Assembly: GCA_016712665.1 (NCBI GenBank)
Contig: JADJQP010000001.1
Span: 930,001-994,000 of the forward strand
DNA: 64,000 nt
Source: Bacteroidota bacterium
GTDB taxonomy: Bacteria; Bacteroidota; Bacteroidia; Chitinophagales; Chitinophagaceae
Direction: 5' to 3'
This document shows, one piece after another, positions 60,761-64,000 of this stretch. Numbering within the stretch: position 1 is the first letter of the stretch; every line of letters starts with the position of its first letter. Under the pieces are notes generated by a model. The model saw only the letters and a program-made list of their open reading frames with translations. It was not told where the DNA came from and did not search any database. The translations under genes were made by a program, and so were the position numbers.

Positions 60761-60768
60761 CAAAAGTA
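60761..60768 (-). promoter_or_regulatory. -7 promoter element of the tripartite ABC exporter operon
   Basis: Reverse strand TACTTTTG fits TAnnTTTG and ends 4 nt before the adaptor ATG at 60756, which supports that start. Confidence 0.5.
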
Positions 60769-60848
60769 CTCACTTAAAAACCAAACATTCCAAAATTGCG
60801 GTTTACATTTACTGATAATTATCAACTTTTTAATCGGAAAGTGAACAG

Positions 60849-61622
60849 ATGCGGACCTTGCAAAAACTTTTTCTTTTGCTTTTTACAGCTCATTTTTTCA
60901 TTGCGATTGTAGCCGTAGTTCTTTCTTTGGAAACCGCCATTATTCTGCAGCAACCGTTTCAGTCTAAAAGCTTTTATTTTTTCGTATTTTTAGCCACTCA
61001 TTTTGCATACAATGTCTACTATATACATACAGAAAATGGGCAAGTTCATAAAATGCTTGCATTATTTTCCTTGTTCGGCAGTATAGCGGTTTTGTATTTT
61101 GTTCCCCGTCACTTTTATCCGAAACTGCTGCTCATCGCCTTGCCCTCAGCACTATATATCTTGCCTATATTTTTTAAATTGGATTTGAATCGGGGTTTTC
61201 GATTTATTAAGTTGATGGTCTTGATTTATGTTTGGGTAGCTACTACCTTCATTCTGCCTATTTCTTCCTTTCTCTATCAATCTCCCATGATACTCTACTT
61301 GCTGTATCGGGTGGTATTGCTATCTTTTGCCTGTATCTTATTTTTTATTCGAGACGAATGGGATCAGAGTTCGAAAAGAACTGCGAGTATAGCTGCATGG
61401 ATACTTCTTCTTTTACAAATTCTCCTTGCAGTTATGGTGACAACTACCCTGAATGTAGAAGTGGGACTTTGTTATATGGGGATTGGTATGGTAAACATCA
61501 TTTTGGGTATACGATTTTTGAATACAACCCAATCAAATTTGCAGTATCAAATGTTTGTCGATGGGGTTTTATTTCTTCAAGGTTTTATTATCACAATTAT
61601 TTATTTTCTCAAATTATCCTAA
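60849..61622 (+). CDS. polytopic membrane protein, UbiA-like architecture
   Basis: 257 residues with seven to eight hydrophobic helices. It resembles uncharacterised Bacteroidota membrane proteins with a UbiA-prenyltransferase-like layout (helix-rich; LDLNRGFRFIKLMVLIYVWVATTFILP in the middle), but I see no convincing NDxxD or DxxD prenyl-diphosphate-binding motifs, so catalysis is doubtful. It starts 92 bp from the divergent adaptor gene and ends 12 bp before the potassium channel gene, with which it may be co-transcribed. Confidence 0.65.
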   Translation: MRTLQKLFLLLFTAHFFIAIVAVVLSLETAIILQQPFQSKSFYFFVFLATHFAYNVYYIHTENGQVHKMLALFSLFGSIAVLYFVPRHFYPKLLLIALPSALYILPIFFKLDLNRGFRFIKLMVLIYVWVATTFILPISSFLYQSPMILYLLYRVVLLSFACILFFIRDEWDQSSKRTASIAAWILLLLQILLAVMVTTTLNVEVGLCYMGIGMVNIILGIRFLNTTQSNLQYQMFVDGVLFLQGFIITIIYFLKLS

Positions 61623-61634
61623 TACTTTTACTTC

Positions 61635-62576
61635 ATGAATCTTCATCATTTGCAAAGAAGGCGCCGGGTAGATAATACAGGATTTGACAATACCAATCAG
61701 TCGGGTGGCAGAATACTGGCAAAAAACGGCCGGTCAAATGTCGAAAAAACGGGTATTCCTTGGTATCAATTGTATAGTACATTCCATTATTTGCTCGATA
61801 TTTCGTGGGCAAAATTTCTTCTTTGGGTCTTCTTGTTTTTCTTTGCCGTGAATGGGTTGTTTGCGTGCATCTATTTTTATTTAGGCACCGAGTCTATTGG
61901 CGCTGGTCATGATTTGTCAGATTGGGCGAAATTTTCCGAAGCCTTTTTCTTTAGTGCACAAACCATCACTTCGGTAGGTTATGGTCGTTTAAATCCACTC
62001 GGCTGGGGCGAGGGATTGGTTTCCAGTATTGAAGCCTTTATCGGGTTGCTGATGTTTGCTGTTTTGACCGGGGTTGTATATGGCCGTTACTCAAAACCCC
62101 GTGCCTTTTTGTTATTTAGTAAAGTGGCACTTATCGCACCTTTTAGAGGAGGTAAAGCGTTTATGTTTCGTTTGGCGAGTTATAAATACAATTCGCTTAC
62201 TGAATTAGAAGCAGAAGTTTTTGTTTCTTTAGAAGTTGAAAATGAAGGAAAAATCATGCGGCAATATTATCCGCTCAAATTAGATTTTGCAAAAGTAACT
62301 ACCCTGGCGCTGAATTGGACCATTGTACATCCTATAGACGAAGAAAGTCCCATATATGAATTTACCGACGAAAGTTTTGAAAAGGCAAAAGTAGAAATCC
62401 TGGTTTTTATCAAAGCCTTTGATGAGCATTTTTCGAATGTTGTAAAAGAAAAAACTTCCTACATTGCCAGTGAAATTGTTCATAACGCTAAGTTCAAACC
62501 CATGTTTAAACAAAGTGCTGATGGTACAAAAACCATCCTAGAGCTCGATAAAATTGACGACTATCTTACCTTGTAA
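61635..62576 (+). CDS. inward-rectifier-type potassium channel (KirBac)
   Basis: 313 residues. Transmembrane helix 1 (FLLWVFLFFFAVNGLFACIY) is followed by a pore helix and selectivity filter TSVGYG within AQTITSVGYGRLNP, then helix 2 (SIEAFIGLLMFAVLTGVVYGRY). A C-terminal cytoplasmic immunoglobulin-like Kir domain of about 170 residues follows (FMFRLASYKYNSLTEL, LTLALNWTIVHPIDEESP-like strand). The order and length match KirBac channels. Expected inner-membrane potassium conductance, gated by lipid or pH. Convergent with the cyanophycin synthetase gene, 39 bp apart. Confidence 0.92.
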   Translation: MNLHHLQRRRRVDNTGFDNTNQSGGRILAKNGRSNVEKTGIPWYQLYSTFHYLLDISWAKFLLWVFLFFFAVNGLFACIYFYLGTESIGAGHDLSDWAKFSEAFFFSAQTITSVGYGRLNPLGWGEGLVSSIEAFIGLLMFAVLTGVVYGRYSKPRAFLLFSKVALIAPFRGGKAFMFRLASYKYNSLTELEAEVFVSLEVENEGKIMRQYYPLKLDFAKVTTLALNWTIVHPIDEESPIYEFTDESFEKAKVEILVFIKAFDEHFSNVVKEKTSYIASEIVHNAKFKPMFKQSADGTKTILELDKIDDYLTL

Positions 62577-62615
62577 TGACACGTCATGGCGATTCAAACA
62601 ACGGAAAGAATGGTG

Positions 62616-64000
62616 TTAATGAGTATCTTCTTCGTTCTTTAATTTTTGAATATAGGCAAGAGCATCCGTTATTACATCACTACAAATTACGATAAAGGAT
62701 TCTTTCGGCGCATTTTTTACAGCGTGGTCTATGGCTTCCAACTCTTTAAGAATCACACTTACTTTGATTTCCTTTTGCACCCTATCAATACCTTCTTTTA
62801 AGAGCTCTACAATGTTTTCGACCGTGCGGCCCCGTAAATGTTTATCTTGACGGATTATGATTTCATCAAACATTTTGGCGGCCATTTCTCCCAATTCACG
62901 TATATCCTCATCCCGTCGGTCGCCTGTGCCGGCAATAATGCCGATTTTATGAGTCGCATCTACTTTATCAACGTATGCTTTTAGCACACCAAAACCTGCA
63001 GGATTATGTGCATAGTCTGCAAGGACCTGAAAATTTTTGAATTGAAACAAATTCATACGTCCGGGAGTTTGTGCCGGGCTTGGAATAAATGTTTGCATGG
63101 CTTGTCGAATATCTACCACCGTAAAGCCTCGCAAATAACCTGCTAATACCGCCGGCATAATATTCAACACATTAAACGATGCTTTACCACTTTGGGTTAA
63201 TGGAATGGTATGTGCCTTTTCAATTTGGATTTTCCAGGCGCCCTTTTGAATATAAATCCAATCGGTACTTTCGTCATAAACAGCGGCAATTCCATTTTTA
63301 TCACAATGTTCCTTGATTCGTTTGCTCTTTGGATTGCAACTGAAAAATGCAATATTGCAATCTAAGCCTTCCCGCATTTTATATACCAAATCATCATCTG
63401 CGTTTAATATGGCATACCCGGTACGAACCACACTTTGGGCTACCACGGCTTTTACTCGAGCAAGTTGCTCCACCGTATCAATACCACTCAATCCGAGATG
63501 ATCGGCGCTTATATTGGTAACGATACCGATATCACATTGATGAAAACCCAGTCCTGCTCTAAGAATACCACCTCTTGCACATTCCAAAACCGCAAAATCG
63601 ACGGTGGGATCTTTGAGTACAAACTCTGCGCTCATAGGGCCCGTACAATCGCCTTTTACCATCATCAAATTTTGAATATACACACCGTCGCTGGTAGTGA
63701 ATCCAACTTTATGCCCCATGCTTTTTACCAAGTGGGCGGTCAGTCGGGTAGTAGTGGTTTTTCCGTTTGTACCCGAAACGGCAATAATCGGAATGCATGC
63801 TGAAGTGCCAGGAGGATAGAGCATATCAATAACCGGCTCTGCCACATTGCGTGCCAATCCTTCGCTGGGGTCTATATGCATTCTAAAGCCAGGTGCTGCA
63901 TTTACTTCTAATACCGCACCACCGTTTTCTTCAAGTGGGGTAGACAAGTCGCTGGCCATAATGTCAATGCCGCAAATGTCCAAGCCAATGATGCGAGCAA
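62616..64000 (-). CDS. cphA: cyanophycin synthetase, C-terminal part (5' end beyond window)
   Basis: The reverse strand is open from the window edge to the stop at 62616 (461 codons visible). It begins within the end of an ATP-grasp domain (LDICGIDIMASDL, VLEVNAAPGFRMH) and continues into a Mur-ligase domain with P-loop VSGTNGKTTTTRL, VLECARGGILRAGLGF, NISADHLGL, ADYAHNPAGF and GTGDRRDEDI. This ATP-grasp plus Mur-ligase order is CphA, which makes the nitrogen-storage polymer multi-L-arginyl-poly-L-aspartate from Asp, Arg and ATP. A TTG at 63983 is not the start because the frame continues upstream. The cyanophycinase gene often found next to cphA is not visible here. Confidence 0.9.
   Translation of the reverse strand, partial: ARIIGLDICGIDIMASDLSTPLEENGGAVLEVNAAPGFRMHIDPSEGLARNVAEPVIDMLYPPGTSACIPIIAVSGTNGKTTTTRLTAHLVKSMGHKVGFTTSDGVYIQNLMMVKGDCTGPMSAEFVLKDPTVDFAVLECARGGILRAGLGFHQCDIGIVTNISADHLGLSGIDTVEQLARVKAVVAQSVVRTGYAILNADDDLVYKMREGLDCNIAFFSCNPKSKRIKEHCDKNGIAAVYDESTDWIYIQKGAWKIQIEKAHTIPLTQSGKASFNVLNIMPAVLAGYLRGFTVVDIRQAMQTFIPSPAQTPGRMNLFQFKNFQVLADYAHNPAGFGVLKAYVDKVDATHKIGIIAGTGDRRDEDIRELGEMAAKMFDEIIIRQDKHLRGRTVENIVELLKEGIDRVQKEIKVSVILKELEAIDHAVKNAPKESFIVICSDVITDALAYIQKLKNEEDTH

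Noticed and set aside
1..64000. Insertion sequences, prophage genes, toxin-antitoxin or restriction systems
   Set aside because: No transposase, integrase, phage structural or nuclease-methylase genes were recognised, and no flanking terminal repeats were found.

Overview
The window looks like chromosomal DNA of an AT-rich member of the Bacteroidota, probably a Chitinophagales/Sphingobacteriales-like environmental lineage (the order is an inference). The evidence is several secreted proteins with type IX secretion (T9SS) C-terminal sorting tails, a giant SprB-repeat protein with a gliding-motility-type C-terminus, Bacteroidota -7 promoter elements (TAnnTTTG) before many genes, a DUF983 protein, and the gene order rplM-rpsI-rpsB-tsf. 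I saw no tRNA, rRNA, insertion sequence, prophage or CRISPR array.

Layout. 1-8.4 kb holds housekeeping genes: a TPR histidine kinase (cut by the window edge), tilS with a small TPR gene, etfB-etfA, a bifunctional nuclease, a YqeY-like protein, a MacB-type permease and lpxH. 8.5-21.6 kb is one giant adhesin gene built from about 45-50 SprB-like repeats, with a strong terminator behind it. 21.8-27.8 kb holds nuoHIJ without the other nuo genes, a PAP2-like membrane protein with an internal TAG, comB, an MsbA-type ABC exporter and DUF983. 27.9-41.6 kb is the most system-like part. One side is an operon of TPR protein, HupE/UreJ-type metal permease and TonB-dependent receptor. The other is three tandem DUF4331 secreted proteins, divergent from an ECF sigma factor/anti-sigma pair. 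An Ada-type regulator and a 2OG-Fe(II) oxygenase lie between them. 42.1-48.1 kb holds a nitroreductase and a three-gene cluster of exported proteins, one with a single CxxCH haem-type motif. 48.4-51 kb is the ribosomal operon, in which rpsI and rpsB are fused in frame with about 160-200 bp missing. 51.3-64 kb holds rfbC, a YjjG-type HAD phosphatase, a large T9SS beta-propeller protein, an SGNH hydrolase with a PKD domain, PspC, a tripartite ABC exporter, a Kir-type potassium channel and the 3' part of a cyanophycin synthetase.

A caution runs through the whole window. Ten loci are broken by frameshifts (17 single- or double-base indels, nine of them in the adhesin) and/or in-frame stops (three), mostly at homopolymers or inside near-identical repeats. 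In every case a small correction restores a protein of normal family length. This is most simply an error-prone assembly, so these genes are annotated as single loci with the breaks described. Real decay or slippage variation cannot be excluded from the sequence alone.

The best candidates for something new are the DUF4331/sigma/anti-sigma plus TPR-HupE-TonB neighbourhood (a possible surface metal-acquisition system), the rpsI::rpsB fusion if real, the higher-order repeat architecture of the adhesin, and the close spacing of -7 elements to start codons, which suggests leaderless transcripts.
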